Positions 1 to 7,424 of a DNA stretch of 10,478 nucleotides are shown here, one piece after another. Both the position numbers and the translations under genes were made by a program. Each line of letters opens with the position of its first letter. Within the stretch, counting starts at the first letter, position 1. Origin of the DNA: an uncultured Sphingomonas sp. (GTDB lineage: Bacteria > Pseudomonadota > Alphaproteobacteria > Sphingomonadales > Sphingomonadaceae); assembly GCA_934555855.1 (NCBI GenBank), contig CAKTFL010000036.1, positions 1 through 10,478 on the forward strand, given 5' to 3'. Under the pieces are notes generated by a model. The model was given only the letters and a program-made list of their open reading frames with translations. It did not search any database and was not told where the DNA came from.

Positions 1-1
1 T

Positions 2-2053
2 GGCCGTGGTGCCCTTGCCGATATCGTCGCGCAGCTTGCCGTCGGCGGTGCGCTGCGCCCGTGCCGTCGCGCCGGCCAGGACCGGGCCGCACGCCGCCGA
101 CTTGGCGTCGCCCACATCGACGAAGGCGAGCACCCCCGCCAGCGGTGTCGCAACCGCCGCCAGCGCCAGCCCCGTCCCCGCGCGGCCGAGCAGCTCCCTG
201 GAGATCACGTTGATGCCGGGGCTGGCAAAATTGCCGTCGATCCCGACCGGCGACTGGCCGGAAAAGAGCGAGAACTTCTTCGAATCGGCACGGAAGGCCA
301 GGTCCAGCCCCTCCGTCCGGAAGCTGAAGCCGCCACGGCCCAGCATCACGTTCTTGGTGGTGTCGATCAGGATCGGGTCCGCCGCCGCCACGCCGCTCCG
401 CACGGTGAAGCCGATCAGCCCGCAATTGATCCGCACCGGCTCCTTCAGCTGCTGTTCGAACATCTTTTGGACAAAGGTGCCAATATCGATCTCGGCAAGC
501 TGGACGTTGCGGGTCCAGAAATTGCCTTGCGGCAGGATGAAGGCGATCCGCCCCTGCGCCGTCGACAGCGAATCGTGGATGGTGTCGCCGCGCCCCTTCA
601 GCTGGATGCGACCCTTCACCGTGCCGGTGGTCCCCGCCTCTGCCACGCCATAGCCGGCGAGCAGCCGCGACAGCGGCGTCGGAGCCAGGCGCACGTCATA
701 GGACACCGCGCTCGGACGCTGGCGGGTGTCGAAGATCAGATCGGACGCGACATGCCCGCGCGCCATGGCGAAGGTAAGGGGCGACAGCGACAGCCGGCCC
801 CGGTCGAGGTCCAGCGTCAGATCGACGTCGGAAATCGGAATGTTCTTCGATTTCACCGCGCCGATCGTCCATTTCAGGTCGGCGTCGAAGGCGCGCATGG
901 TTTCCACCGGAAAGCGTGCGTCGGGCAGGATGCGCTGCGGCCCCGCACCGGTCGCGGCGGCGGCGGCAATGGTGCCCTTGGCCGCCACGATATCGGGATT
1001 GTAGCCGATGAACGGCGCGGCATCGACGATGTCCAGGCTGCGCGTCGCCAGCACCGAATCGAGGTGCAGCCGCTCGCCATTGGTGATGGTCAGCCGCCCG
1101 GCCAGGTCGGTGTTGCCCGCCACGCCTCTGATGCGGGTGAAGCGATATTCGTTGCCCGCCATCACCAGCTGGCCGCGCAGGCGATAGTCGCGGGTCTGCG
1201 GGATCGCGACGCCGATGATCGCGAGCAGCGTCGACAGGTCGCCACCGCGCGCCCGCGTCTGGAGCGGGACGTTCTCGATTCCGGCGATGCTGGGCAGCGT
1301 CCCGGCCACGTCGATCGTGTTGCCGGCCGCCCGCGCCGTCATCTCCAGCTTGTTCTGGCCCCGGTTCACCGTCGCGTCGGGAGACAGCAGCCGGGCGACG
1401 ACGGTGAACGGCGTGCCGCGCACGGTGCCGTCGCCGTTGACGCCCACCGCCTTGCCGATGCGCGCGTCGGTGGAGCGGATCGTGTCCACCTTCAGATTCG
1501 CCAGCAGCCGCATCCGGGGGTCGAGATAGCGTACCGTCGTGCCGACCACCGTCGCCTGATCGATGCGCGGGAACTCAAGCGGCTTGCCGCCCTTCTTGCC
1601 CGAATCGAAGGTCCAGCTGTTGGTCGAATGGTCGCGGTTGAACTCCAGGTCGACCGCGCCGTTCGTCAGGTCCAGCCAATAAAGCCGCCGCTTGCCGAGG
1701 ATAAGCGACAAGGGCGCTATGCGCGTGTCGATCTTCTCGGCGCTGAACAGGTTCGGCCGGGTCGCCCAGGCCGGGTTGGAGATCGTCAGCCCCTCGGCAT
1801 AGAATTTGATCTTGAGCGGCGCGAAATAGAGCTGGAAATCACCCCTCACCGTCACCGCGCGATGGGTCATCCCGCCGACGATCCGCTCGAACGGATGCTT
1901 CAGGAAGCGGCCCTTGGTGATGAACAGAACCAACCAGATCGCGAAGATGGCGCCGATCACACCCAGCGCGATGTTCCTGAACAGGTGACGCCGCCGCCGG
2001 GGTCCGGTGTCGGAAGGCACGTGCGGCTCCGGGCGCTGAGAGGCCATGTCCAT
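2..2053 (-). CDS. AsmA family protein (C-terminal end beyond the window edge)
   Basis: The minus strand is open from an ATG at 2053 to the window edge, giving 684 residues without a stop. The protein begins with a short polar segment ending in an arginine cluster (residues 19-22) and one hydrophobic segment at about 27-46 (NIALGVIGAIFAIWLVLFIT), so it is probably anchored in the inner membrane with the rest in the periplasm. The long remainder is beta-rich, with the pattern of AsmA/AsmA_2 proteins (for example KIKFYAEGLTISNPAW near the start and the ACGPVLAGA stretch close to the left edge). AsmA-type proteins are linked to outer-membrane assembly and lipid transport between membranes; the exact role here is unknown. 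A second in-frame ATG lies at 2047, and neither start has a convincing Shine-Dalgarno sequence, so the start is uncertain by two codons. The motifs seen suggest that only a short C-terminal tail is missing. It is divergent from rpmI. Confidence 0.85.
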   Translation of the reverse strand, partial: MDMASQRPEPHVPSDTGPRRRRHLFRNIALGVIGAIFAIWLVLFITKGRFLKHPFERIVGGMTHRAVTVRGDFQLYFAPLKIKFYAEGLTISNPAWATRPNLFSAEKIDTRIAPLSLILGKRRLYWLDLTNGAVDLEFNRDHSTNSWTFDSGKKGGKPLEFPRIDQATVVGTTVRYLDPRMRLLANLKVDTIRSTDARIGKAVGVNGDGTVRGTPFTVVARLLSPDATVNRGQNKLEMTARAAGNTIDVAGTLPSIAGIENVPLQTRARGGDLSTLLAIIGVAIPQTRDYRLRGQLVMAGNEYRFTRIRGVAGNTDLAGRLTITNGERLHLDSVLATRSLDIVDAAPFIGYNPDIVAAKGTIAAAAATGAGPQRILPDARFPVETMRAFDADLKWTIGAVKSKNIPISDVDLTLDLDRGRLSLSPLTFAMARGHVASDLIFDTRQRPSAVSYDVRLAPTPLSRLLAGYGVAEAGTTGTVKGRIQLKGRGDTIHDSLSTAQGRIAFILPQGNFWTRNVQLAEIDIGTFVQKMFEQQLKEPVRINCGLIGFTVRSGVAAADPILIDTTKNVMLGRGGFSFRTEGLDLAFRADSKKFSLFSGQSPVGIDGNFASPGINVISRELLGRAGTGLALAAVATPLAGVLAFVDVGDAKSAACGPVLAGATARAQRTADGKLRDDIGKGTTA

Positions 2054-2096
2054 GACGCGGGGAATCGCACGGAGGCTCGTTCCGGTTCCGCATCGG

Positions 2097-2125
2097 TTGC
2101 AATTGCGCCCGCGCGCCGCTAGGGG
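2097..2125 (+). promoter_or_regulatory. possible sigma-70-type promoter for rpmI-rplT
   Basis: TTGCAA at 2097-2102 is followed after 17 bp by TAGGGG at 2120-2125. The wider context GCTAGGGGAC resembles the GCTANA-type -10 element of alphaproteobacterial housekeeping promoters. It lies about 90 bp upstream of the rpmI start, in the only non-coding space before the operon. The -10 hexamer is a poor match, so this is a candidate only. Confidence 0.35.
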
Positions 2126-2147
2126 ACCCGCTTCCCGAGCGAGGCGC
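2113..2147 (+). other. imperfect palindrome / hairpin in the rpmI upstream region
   Basis: Three nested pairing segments can be read: GCGCC (2113-2117) with GGCGC (2143-2147), GCT (2118-2120) with AGC (2138-2140), and GGGA (2123-2126) with TCCC (2133-2136), around the loop CCCGCT. It overlaps the candidate -10 element, so it could act as a DNA palindrome. It would act as an RNA leader structure only if transcription starts further upstream. L20 is known to repress its own operon through leader RNA structures in other bacteria; no such structure can be assigned here by eye. Confidence 0.35.
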
Positions 2148-2214
2148 TACAGGACTGCCCGGCCATCAGGGCTGCCGCGGCCGTCCCAGCCACGCTCAAA
2201 GCGAAAGGACCAAA

Positions 2215-2418
2215 ATGCCCAAGCTCAAGACGAAGAGCGGCGTCAAGAAGCGCTTCAAGCTCACTGCCACCGGCAAGCTGAAGCACGGCGTCGCCGGCAA
2301 GCGCCACCGCCTGATCAGCCATAACGGCAAGTACATCCGCCAGAACCGCGGGACCTCGGTCCTGTCGGACGCCGACACCAAGACGGTGAAGGCCTGGGCG
2401 CCGTACGGCCTGAATTAA
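2215..2418 (+). CDS. rpmI: 50S ribosomal protein L35
   Basis: This 67-residue, strongly basic protein starts with [17 protein letters not shown] and contains the L35 hallmarks [11 protein letters not shown] and an RQNRGT stretch, at the full length usual for bL35. It is a structural protein of the large ribosomal subunit that binds 23S rRNA. The start is supported by AAAGGA at 2204-2209, five bases before the ATG. It is followed after 13 bp by rplT, the conserved L35-L20 pair. In many bacteria infC precedes this pair; here the upstream neighbour is a divergent AsmA-family gene, so the operon presumably has its own promoter in the 161-bp spacer. Confidence 0.98.
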   Translation: MPKLKTKSGVKKRFKLTATGKLKHGVAGKRHRLISHNGKYIRQNRGTSVLSDADTKTVKAWAPYGLN

Positions 2419-2431
2419 GGGAGATTAGGAC

Positions 2432-2803
2432 ATGGCACGCGTCAAGCGCGGTGTAACCACCAAGGCGAAGCACAAGAAGATTCTTGAAGCCGCCAAGGGT
2501 TATTATGGCCGCCGCAAGAACACCATCCGCATCGCTCGCCAGGCTGTCGAAAAGGCCGGGCAGTATGCGTATCGCGACCGCAAGGTAAAGAAGCGGACCT
2601 TCCGGGGTCTGTGGATCCAGCGCATCAACGCCGGCGTGCGGGCCGAGGGTCTGACCTACAGCCAGTTCATGCACGGCCTGAAGCTCGCGGGGATCGAACT
2701 GGACCGGAAGGTCCTGGCCGACATTGCGATGCACGAGGGCGAAGCCTTCACCGCCATCATCGCCCAGGCGAAAGCGGCTCTGCCGGCGGAGCGGGCGGCT
2801 TGA
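2432..2803 (+). CDS. rplT: 50S ribosomal protein L20
   Basis: This 123-residue protein begins [19 protein letters not shown] and carries the L20 blocks [19 protein letters not shown] (about residues 21-39), [14 protein letters not shown], and [18 protein letters not shown]. bL20 is an early assembly protein of the 50S subunit that binds 23S rRNA, and in several bacteria it represses translation of its own operon. Length is close to the family norm, with a short alanine-rich tail. GGGAGA at 2419-2424, seven bases before the ATG, is the likely ribosome binding site; the AGGA right next to the ATG is too close. The stop codon lies inside a strong palindrome (2799-2824), which is unusual and described separately. 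It is cotranscribed with rpmI. Confidence 0.98.
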   Translation: MARVKRGVTTKAKHKKILEAAKGYYGRRKNTIRIARQAVEKAGQYAYRDRKVKKRTFRGLWIQRINAGVRAEGLTYSQFMHGLKLAGIELDRKVLADIAMHEGEAFTAIIAQAKAALPAERAA

Positions 2804-2824
2804 GCCTGCTCAAGCAGGCTTAAG
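2798..2824 (+). other. overlapping alternative hairpins spanning the rplT stop codon
   Basis: Two mutually exclusive stems can be read. The larger pairs 2799-2809 with 2814-2824 (core AGCCTGC / GCAGGCT, loop TCAA), eleven pairs including one G-U. The other pairs GCTTGAG (2798-2804) with CTCAAGC (2809-2815) around the loop CCTG. The rplT stop TGA (2801-2803) lies in the left arm. No T-run follows, so it is not a typical intrinsic terminator; it may protect the 3' end of the message or influence termination. Confidence 0.6.
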
Positions 2825-2842
2825 ACTCGCCACGGCGGGCAG

Positions 2843-2873
2843 CGGGCCAGCGAAGCTGGTCCCGTCTGACGGG
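2843..2873 (+). other. two competing hairpins in the rplT 3' region
   Basis: CGGG-CCAGC (2843-2851) can pair with GCTGG-(T)-CCCG (2855-2864) around a GAA loop, with one bulged T. CCCGT (2861-2865) can instead pair with ACGGG (2869-2873) around CTG. Both use 2861-2864, so they exclude each other. They sit between the stop-codon hairpin of rplT and the terminator at 2905. Confidence 0.45.
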
Positions 2874-2904
2874 GTGAGGACCTTCGACTGAAACAATCGG
2901 ACAA

Positions 2905-2933
2905 GGGCGCGGGTGGCAACACCTGCGCCCTTT
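2905..2933 (+). terminator. Rho-independent terminator of the rpmI-rplT operon
   Basis: GGGCGCGGGTG (2905-2915) pairs with CACCTGCGCCC (2920-2930), eleven base pairs including one G-U, with a GCAA tetraloop of the stable GNRA class. TTT follows immediately (2931-2933). It lies about 100 nt after the rplT stop, with no gene between, and should end the ribosomal operon. Confidence 0.75.
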
Positions 2934-3024
2934 CCGCATCCAGCGGCTACGCGCCGCCGATACCACCATTCGCCCTGCACCCTTCCCCCAAGCCCACCCC
3001 CCTTGGCCCTCAGCCCCCTCCCCC

Positions 3025-3050
3025 GTTCGCCCTGAGCTTGTCGAAGGGCT
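3025..3050 (+). repeat. short palindromic repeat (GTTCG..GTCGAAGGG type), copy A
   Basis: The core GTTCGCCCTGAGC followed by TTGTCGAAGGGC forms a stem GCCCT (3029-3033) / AGGGC (3045-3049), with an alternative pairing TTCG (3026-3029) / CGAA (3042-3045). The same core, with small compensating changes in the stem, occurs at 5601 and 10318. I recognise this as a dispersed intergenic repeat common in sphingomonad genomes. It lies between the L20 terminator and the LysE-type gene, in a gene-free stretch (2934-3157) that otherwise shows only low-complexity C-rich sequence and the tandem repeat at 3081. Confidence 0.75.
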
Positions 3051-3080
3051 GCCTTTTCCCTTACCGCACCCGTCAGGAAA

Positions 3081-3123
3081 GGCAGGGCGTCAAAAGGCAG
3101 GCGTCAACAGGCAGGCATCAACA
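3081..3123 (+). repeat. 14-bp tandem repeat, three copies
   Basis: Units are GGCAGGGCGTCAAAA (3081-3095, with one extra base), GGCAGGCGTCAACA (3096-3109) and GGCAGGCATCAACA (3110-3123), followed by a partial GGC. The array ends 34 bp before the start of the LysE-type gene, so it may lie in its promoter or 5' leader. Confidence 0.7.
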
Positions 3124-3157
3124 GGCTCAGCTCGCCCGGCAGACGGAGACCCAACCC

Positions 3158-3781
3158 ATGGCACTGAAAACCTGGTGGCTCTACGTCACCGCCGTCTTCC
3201 TGATCGCGGCCACGCCCGGCCCCAACATGCTCCACGTCACCGTGCAGAGCGTCCGCCACGGCCCGCGCCGGGCGATCTTCTCGATGGCGGGGCTGATGAG
3301 CGCGGTGCTGCTGTGCCTGGTCGCCTCCGCGCTGGGGCTCGGCGCGCTGCTCAAGGCGTCGCCCCGGCTGTTCGATATATTGCGCTATGCCGGTGCCGCT
3401 TACCTGATCTGGCTGGGCATCAAGGCGTGGCGAGCGGTCCCTGCGCCGGCCGATCCGGCGGTTCCGCCGAAAACCCGCCGTTCGGGCCGCGCGCTCTACG
3501 GTGCGGGTCTTGCTACCGGCCTCTCCAACCCGAAGCTGATCCTGTTCGCCGCCGCCCTCTTCCCGCAGTTCCTGGACATCCATCGTCCCTTCTGGACCCA
3601 GCTTGCCGTGCTGGTGCTGTCGTTCGTGGCGATCGAGGGTTTCTGGTACACCGTCTATGCGCTGGGCGGACGCTCGCTCGCCGCCTGGCTTGCGCCGGCC
3701 CATCGCCAGCGGCTGTTCGACCGGGTCACGGGCAGCATCTTCATCGCCTTTGGCGGCGCGCTGCTCGCTGCCCGCGTATAA
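3158..3781 (+). CDS. LysE/RhtB-family amino-acid exporter
   Basis: This 207-residue hydrophobic protein has the expected length of the LysE/RhtB family. These inner-membrane exporters remove amino acids or related small molecules such as homoserine, threonine or lysine; the substrate cannot be told from the sequence. The first membrane segment (about residues 6-26) contains the family signature PGPN (20-23). Further hydrophobic segments lie at about 41-66 and 71-88, and three in the C-terminal half, where GLSNPK (N124-P125-K126) is the second conserved block. I chose the ATG at 3158 because GGAG (3145-3148) lies nine bases upstream and the protein then starts like its relatives (MALKTWWLYVTAVFLIA). 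The open frame extends upstream to 3038, but only through repeat sequence. It stands alone between the L20 terminator and pheS. Confidence 0.88.
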   Translation: MALKTWWLYVTAVFLIAATPGPNMLHVTVQSVRHGPRRAIFSMAGLMSAVLLCLVASALGLGALLKASPRLFDILRYAGAAYLIWLGIKAWRAVPAPADPAVPPKTRRSGRALYGAGLATGLSNPKLILFAAALFPQFLDIHRPFWTQLAVLVLSFVAIEGFWYTVYALGGRSLAAWLAPAHRQRLFDRVTGSIFIAFGGALLAARV

Positions 3782-3789
3782 GCAATCGC

Positions 3790-3818
3790 TTGACCTTGGC
3801 GCGCGTCTGTCATTTCGG
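3790..3818 (+). promoter_or_regulatory. possible promoter for pheS-pheT
   Basis: TTGACC at 3790-3795 is a good -35 element in the 65-bp gap between the exporter gene and pheS. The -10 is poorly defined: CATTTC (3811-3816, 15-bp spacer) or TTTCGG (3813-3818, 17-bp spacer). I see no room for a Phe-rich leader peptide or attenuator of the enterobacterial pheM type before pheS. Confidence 0.35.
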
Positions 3819-3846
3819 CTCGTGACGCATAGCTGTCTGGAACACC

Positions 3847-4983
3847 ATGACCACCGATCTTGATTCCCTGCGCGACCAACTGCTGAACGCGGTCCAGGCA
3901 TCCGCCTCGCTCGACGCGCTGGAGGCGTGCCGCGTGGATGCGCTCGGCAAGCAGGGTCGCGTCACGCTCCTCTTGAAGACGCTGGGCGGCATGAGCCCCG
4001 AGGAGCGCCAGGCCGAGGGCCCGCGCATCCATGGCCTGCGGGAGGCGGTGACGGCCGCGCTCGCCGCGCGCAAGGCGGCGCTGGAACAGGCGGCGCTCGA
4101 CGCGCGGCTGGCGGCGGAGACGCTGGACCTGACGCTGCCGGCCGACGCCGCGCCCGTCGGCACGATCCATCCGGTCAGCCAGGTCATGGACGAGCTGGCG
4201 GAGATCTTCGCGGACCTCGGCTTCGCGGTCGCGACGGGGCCGGAGATCGAGACGGATTTCCACAATTTCGACGCGCTGAACATTCCCGAGACTCATCCGG
4301 CACGCGCCATGCACGACACCTTCTACTTGCAGGAGGGCATGACGGCGAAGCGCCTGGGCATGGCCGATCGGGAAACGAAGACGCTGCTGCGGACGCACAC
4401 GTCGCCGGTGCAGATCCGCACCATGCTCCAGCAGAAGCCGCCGATCCGCATCATCGCGCCCGGCCGCACCTACCGCTCCGACTCGGACGCGACCCACTCC
4501 CCGATGTTCCATCAGGTCGAGGGGCTGGTGATCGACAAGGGCATCACCCTTGGCCATCTGAAATGGACGCTGGAGACCTTCCTCAAGGCGTTCTTCGAGC
4601 GCGACGACATCGTGCTGCGCCTGCGCCCCAGCTACTTCCCCTTCACCGAACCCAGCGCGGAGGTCGACGTCGGCTACACGATGGTGAAGGGCAAGCGCGT
4701 CATCGGCGGCCACCCCGGAAAGAATGGGGGTGACGACAGGAACGGCGGCTGGATGGAGGTGCTGGGCAGCGGCATGGTCCATCCGAAGGTGATCGCCGCC
4801 TGCGGCCTGGATCCCGCCGAATGGCAGGGCTTCGCCTTCGGCTGCGGCATCGACCGGCTGGCGATGCTGAAATACGGCATGGACGACCTGCGCGCCTTTT
4901 TCGACGGCGATATCCGCTGGCTGAAGCATTACGGCTTCTCCGCTCTCGACGTCCCCACTCTGTCCGGCGGAGTCGGCGCATGA
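3847..4983 (+). CDS. pheS: phenylalanine--tRNA ligase alpha subunit
   Basis: This is the catalytic subunit of the heterotetrameric enzyme that charges tRNA-Phe in the cytoplasm. Its 378 residues comprise an N-terminal coiled-coil-like arm (about 1-100) and the class II catalytic core. Core landmarks are [12 protein letters not shown] (from H150), [12 protein letters not shown], motif 2 [20 protein letters not shown] (from G206), [15 protein letters not shown], and motif 3 [13 protein letters not shown] (from G332). The alanine in GFAFG (A330) corresponds to E. coli PheS A294, which shapes the phenylalanine pocket. It is longer than the E. coli protein (327 aa), partly through an insert [13 protein letters not shown] (289-301) encoded by a palindromic stretch (described separately), in the loop before [12 protein letters not shown]. 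The Shine-Dalgarno sequence is weak. The stop overlaps the pheT start (ATGA), so the subunits are translationally coupled. Confidence 0.98.
   Translation: MTTDLDSLRDQLLNAVQASASLDALEACRVDALGKQGRVTLLLKTLGGMSPEERQAEGPRIHGLREAVTAALAARKAALEQAALDARLAAETLDLTLPADAAPVGTIHPVSQVMDELAEIFADLGFAVATGPEIETDFHNFDALNIPETHPARAMHDTFYLQEGMTAKRLGMADRETKTLLRTHTSPVQIRTMLQQKPPIRIIAPGRTYRSDSDATHSPMFHQVEGLVIDKGITLGHLKWTLETFLKAFFERDDIVLRLRPSYFPFTEPSAEVDVGYTMVKGKRVIGGHPGKNGGDDRNGGWMEVLGSGMVHPKVIAACGLDPAEWQGFAFGCGIDRLAMLKYGMDDLRAFFDGDIRWLKHYGFSALDVPTLSGGVGA
4711..4732 (+). repeat. palindromic, REP-like insert inside pheS
   Basis: CACCCC (4711-4716) and GGGGTG (4727-4732) form a perfect six-bp inverted repeat around GGAAAGAATG, followed by ACGAC. 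The layout resembles the sphingomonad palindromes CACCCCGGCGAAGG-CCGGGGTGACG, which in this frame would read HPGEGRGDD; the gene reads HPGKNGGDD. The stretch coincides with an insertion relative to E. coli PheS. The origin from a repeat is an inference from this similarity. Confidence 0.4.
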
Positions 4984-7424
4984 AGTTCACGCTATCCTGG
5001 CTCAATGATCATCTCGACACCGCAGCCTCCCTCCAGGAGATCGTCGAGGGCCTGACCCGCGTCGGCCTGGAGGTCGAGGGCGTCGAGAACCCGGCCGAGG
5101 CGCTGGCCGGCTTCCGCATCGCCCGCGTGCTGACCGCGGAGCGTCACCCGCAGGCCGACAAGCTCCAGGTCCTCTCGGTCGACACAGGAGACGGTCAGCC
5201 GCTCCAGGTCGTCTGCGGCGCGCCCAACGCCCGCGCCGGCCTCACCGGCGTGCTCGGCCTGCCGGGCGCGACCGTGCCGGCGGGCGGCCTGCAGCTCAAG
5301 GTCTCCGCGATCCGCGGCGTCGAGTCGAACGGCATGATGTGCTCCTCGCGTGAGCTCGACCTCGGCGACGACCATGACGGCATCATCGAGCTGCCCGAGA
5401 GCGCGCCGGTCGGCCAGGCCTTCGCCGCCTATGCCGGGCTGGACGACCCCGTCATCGACGTGTCGATCACCCCCAACCGCCAGGACTGCATGGGCGTGCG
5501 CGGCATCGCCCGCGACCTGGCGGCGGCGGGCCTCGGCACGCTCAAGGAGTGGCACCCGGGCCAGATGCTCGCGATGGTGCAGGACGCCCCCCCTGCCCCC
5601 GTTCGGCCTGAGCCTGTCGAAGCCCTGCCTTCCTCTTCGACCGGCCCCGACGTCCGCATCGAGGACTCCGACGGCTGCCCCGCCTTCTTCGCGCAGACCG
5701 TCTCCGGCGTCGTCAACGCCGCCTCCCCCGACTGGCTCCGCCACCGTCTCCAGGCGATAGGTCAGAAGCCGATCAGCACGCTGGTGGACATCACCAATTA
5801 CGTGATGATCGACCTCGGCCGGCCGCTCCACGTCTACGACCGCGCGACGCTCAGCGGCCCTCTCGTCGCCCGCCACGCGCAGGCCGGCGAGGAGGTGCTC
5901 GCCCTCAACGGCAAGACCTATACCCTCGACGCCGGCATGACCGTGATCGCCGACGACGCCGCCGTTCACGACATCGGCGGCATCATGGGCGGCGAGCATT
6001 CGGGCGTATCGGACGCCACCACCGACGTGCTGATAGAGTGCGCCTATTTCGACCCCGACGCCATCGCCCGCACCGGCCAGAAGCTCGCCCTCACCAGCGA
6101 CGCCCGCTCGCGGTTCGAACGCGGGGTGGACCCGGCGTTCCTCGACCAGGGCCTCGCCCACGCGACGAGTCTCGTCCTCGCCCTGTGCGGCGGCACCGCC
6201 AGCGGCGTCACCCGCGCCGGCGAGCCGCCCGTCGCGACCCGCACGATTGCCTATGACCCCGCCCTCGCCGAAACGCTGGGCGGTCTCGCCATCGCGCCGG
6301 AGCGTCAGCGCGCGATCCTCGAAAGCCTCGGCTTCACGGTCACCGACGGCTGGCAGGTCAACGTCCCGACCTGGCGCCGCGACGTGGACGGCGCCGCCGA
6401 CCTGGTCGAGGAAGTGATCCGCATCGAGGGTATCGACAAGGTCGTTCCCGTCGAGCTTCCCCGCGCGCCCGGCGTCGCCCGCCCCACCGCCACGCCCGAA
6501 CAAAGGCTGGAACGCCGCGCCCGCCGCGCCGCCGCCGCGCGCGGCCTCGACGAGGCGGTGACCTGGAGCTTCGTCAGCGAGGCGCAGGCGGCCTCGTTGG
6601 GCGGCGGCGCCTGGACGCTGTCCAATCCAATCAGCGAAGAGCTGAAGGTGATGCGCCCCTCGCTCCTCCCCGGCCTGCTGGCGGCGGCGGAGCGCAACCT
6701 GCGGCGCGGTGCCGGCTCGGTGCGCCTGTTCGAGATCGGCCGCCGCTACCTCGCCGATGCCGAGCGCCCGACATTGGGCGTGGTTCTGGCCGGCGAGAAA
6801 CGGTCACGCGGCTGGCAGGCCGGCAAGGCCGCGCCCTTTGACGCGTTCGACGCCAAGGCGGAGGCGCTGGCGCTGCTGCGCGAGGCGGGCGCGCCGGTCG
6901 ACAACCTCCAGGTCTTCGGCGCCGATGCGATCTGGGCGGGCGATGCCTGGCACCCCGGCCAGTCCGGCACGCTGCGCCTCGGGCCGAAGACGGTGCTCGC
7001 CGCGTTCGGCATGGTGCATCCGACCGTGCTCAAGGCGTTCGACCTCGACGGCGCGGTCGCGGCGGTGGAGCTGTATCTCGACGCCATCCCGGCCAAGCGC
7101 GGCGGCACCAAGGATGGAACGGGAGGCTTCATGCGCCCGGCCTATACGCCGCCCGCGCTTCAGCCGGTCCGCCGCGACTTCGCCTTCATCGTCCGCGAAC
7201 AGCTGCCGGCCGAGACGCTGGTGCGGGCGGTCAAGGGCGCCGACAAGGCCGCGATCGTCGCCGCACGGGTGTTCGACCTGTTCGAAAAGGACGGCGTCCG
7301 CTCGATGGCGGTCGAGGTGACGCTGCAACCCGGCGAGAAGAGCTTCACGGACGCTGACCTCAAGGCCATATCGGACAAGGTGGTCGCCACCGCGACCAAG
7401 CAGGGAGCAGAACTTCGTGGCTGA
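4980..7424 (+). CDS. pheT: phenylalanine--tRNA ligase beta subunit
   Basis: This 814-residue subunit binds tRNA-Phe and edits Tyr-tRNA-Phe, partnering PheS. Domains run in the usual order: a short N-terminal part ([13 protein letters not shown]), an OB-fold tRNA-binding domain at about 40-150 ([26 protein letters not shown]), the B3/B4 editing domain at about 230-390 ([32 protein letters not shown]), B5 at about 420-490 ([20 protein letters not shown]), the catalytic-like core, and the C-terminal anticodon-binding FDX-ACB domain from about 727 (VRRDFAFIV to the end). The ATG at 4980 overlaps the pheS stop by 4 nt and has GGAG at 4969-4972; the longer open frame back to 4821 only runs through pheS. 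Residues 208-217 ([10 protein letters not shown]) in the linker before B3/B4 are encoded by an in-frame palindromic repeat. The length is slightly above E. coli PheT (795 aa). Confidence 0.98.
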   Translation: MKFTLSWLNDHLDTAASLQEIVEGLTRVGLEVEGVENPAEALAGFRIARVLTAERHPQADKLQVLSVDTGDGQPLQVVCGAPNARAGLTGVLGLPGATVPAGGLQLKVSAIRGVESNGMMCSSRELDLGDDHDGIIELPESAPVGQAFAAYAGLDDPVIDVSITPNRQDCMGVRGIARDLAAAGLGTLKEWHPGQMLAMVQDAPPAPVRPEPVEALPSSSTGPDVRIEDSDGCPAFFAQTVSGVVNAASPDWLRHRLQAIGQKPISTLVDITNYVMIDLGRPLHVYDRATLSGPLVARHAQAGEEVLALNGKTYTLDAGMTVIADDAAVHDIGGIMGGEHSGVSDATTDVLIECAYFDPDAIARTGQKLALTSDARSRFERGVDPAFLDQGLAHATSLVLALCGGTASGVTRAGEPPVATRTIAYDPALAETLGGLAIAPERQRAILESLGFTVTDGWQVNVPTWRRDVDGAADLVEEVIRIEGIDKVVPVELPRAPGVARPTATPEQRLERRARRAAAARGLDEAVTWSFVSEAQAASLGGGAWTLSNPISEELKVMRPSLLPGLLAAAERNLRRGAGSVRLFEIGRRYLADAERPTLGVVLAGEKRSRGWQAGKAAPFDAFDAKAEALALLREAGAPVDNLQVFGADAIWAGDAWHPGQSGTLRLGPKTVLAAFGMVHPTVLKAFDLDGAVAAVELYLDAIPAKRGGTKDGTGGFMRPAYTPPALQPVRRDFAFIVREQLPAETLVRAVKGADKAAIVAARVFDLFEKDGVRSMAVEVTLQPGEKSFTDADLKAISDKVVATATKQGAELRG
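5601..5640 (+). repeat. short palindromic repeat, copy B, in frame inside pheT
   Basis: The core GTTCGGCCTGAGCC followed by TGTCGAAGCCCT matches copies A (3025) and C (10318). The match to C continues through CTGCCTTCCTCTTCGA (5625-5640). It encodes PheT residues 208-221 ([14 protein letters not shown]) and sits exactly between the tRNA-binding region and the B3/B4 domain, where a linker can tolerate extra residues. Unlike A and C, the inner stem is imperfect (GGCCT against AGCCC), which fits decay or selection on coding. Confidence 0.8.

Noticed and set aside
467..2122. 551-codon open frame on the plus strand
   Set aside because: It is the antisense of the AsmA-family gene. The translation is an Arg/His/Asp/Gln-rich, low-complexity product typical of high-GC shadow frames, whereas the minus strand gives a recognisable protein.
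3038..3157. N-terminal extension of the exporter to an upstream ATG at 3038
   Set aside because: The extra 40 residues are encoded by the palindromic repeat and the 14-bp tandem repeat, are polar, and precede a well-supported start at 3158 with GGAG nine bases upstream.
3655..4929. 424-codon open frame on the minus strand
   Set aside because: It lies opposite pheS and the end of the exporter gene and has no recognisable domain; pheS is unambiguous.
4821..4979. N-terminal extension of pheT into pheS
   Set aside because: The 53 extra residues are an out-of-frame reading of phe[14 protein letters not shown] at 4980 is the usual PheT start and has a ribosome binding site.
4992..6503. 503-codon open frame on the minus strand
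   Set aside because: Antisense of pheT with low-complexity composition; no family features.
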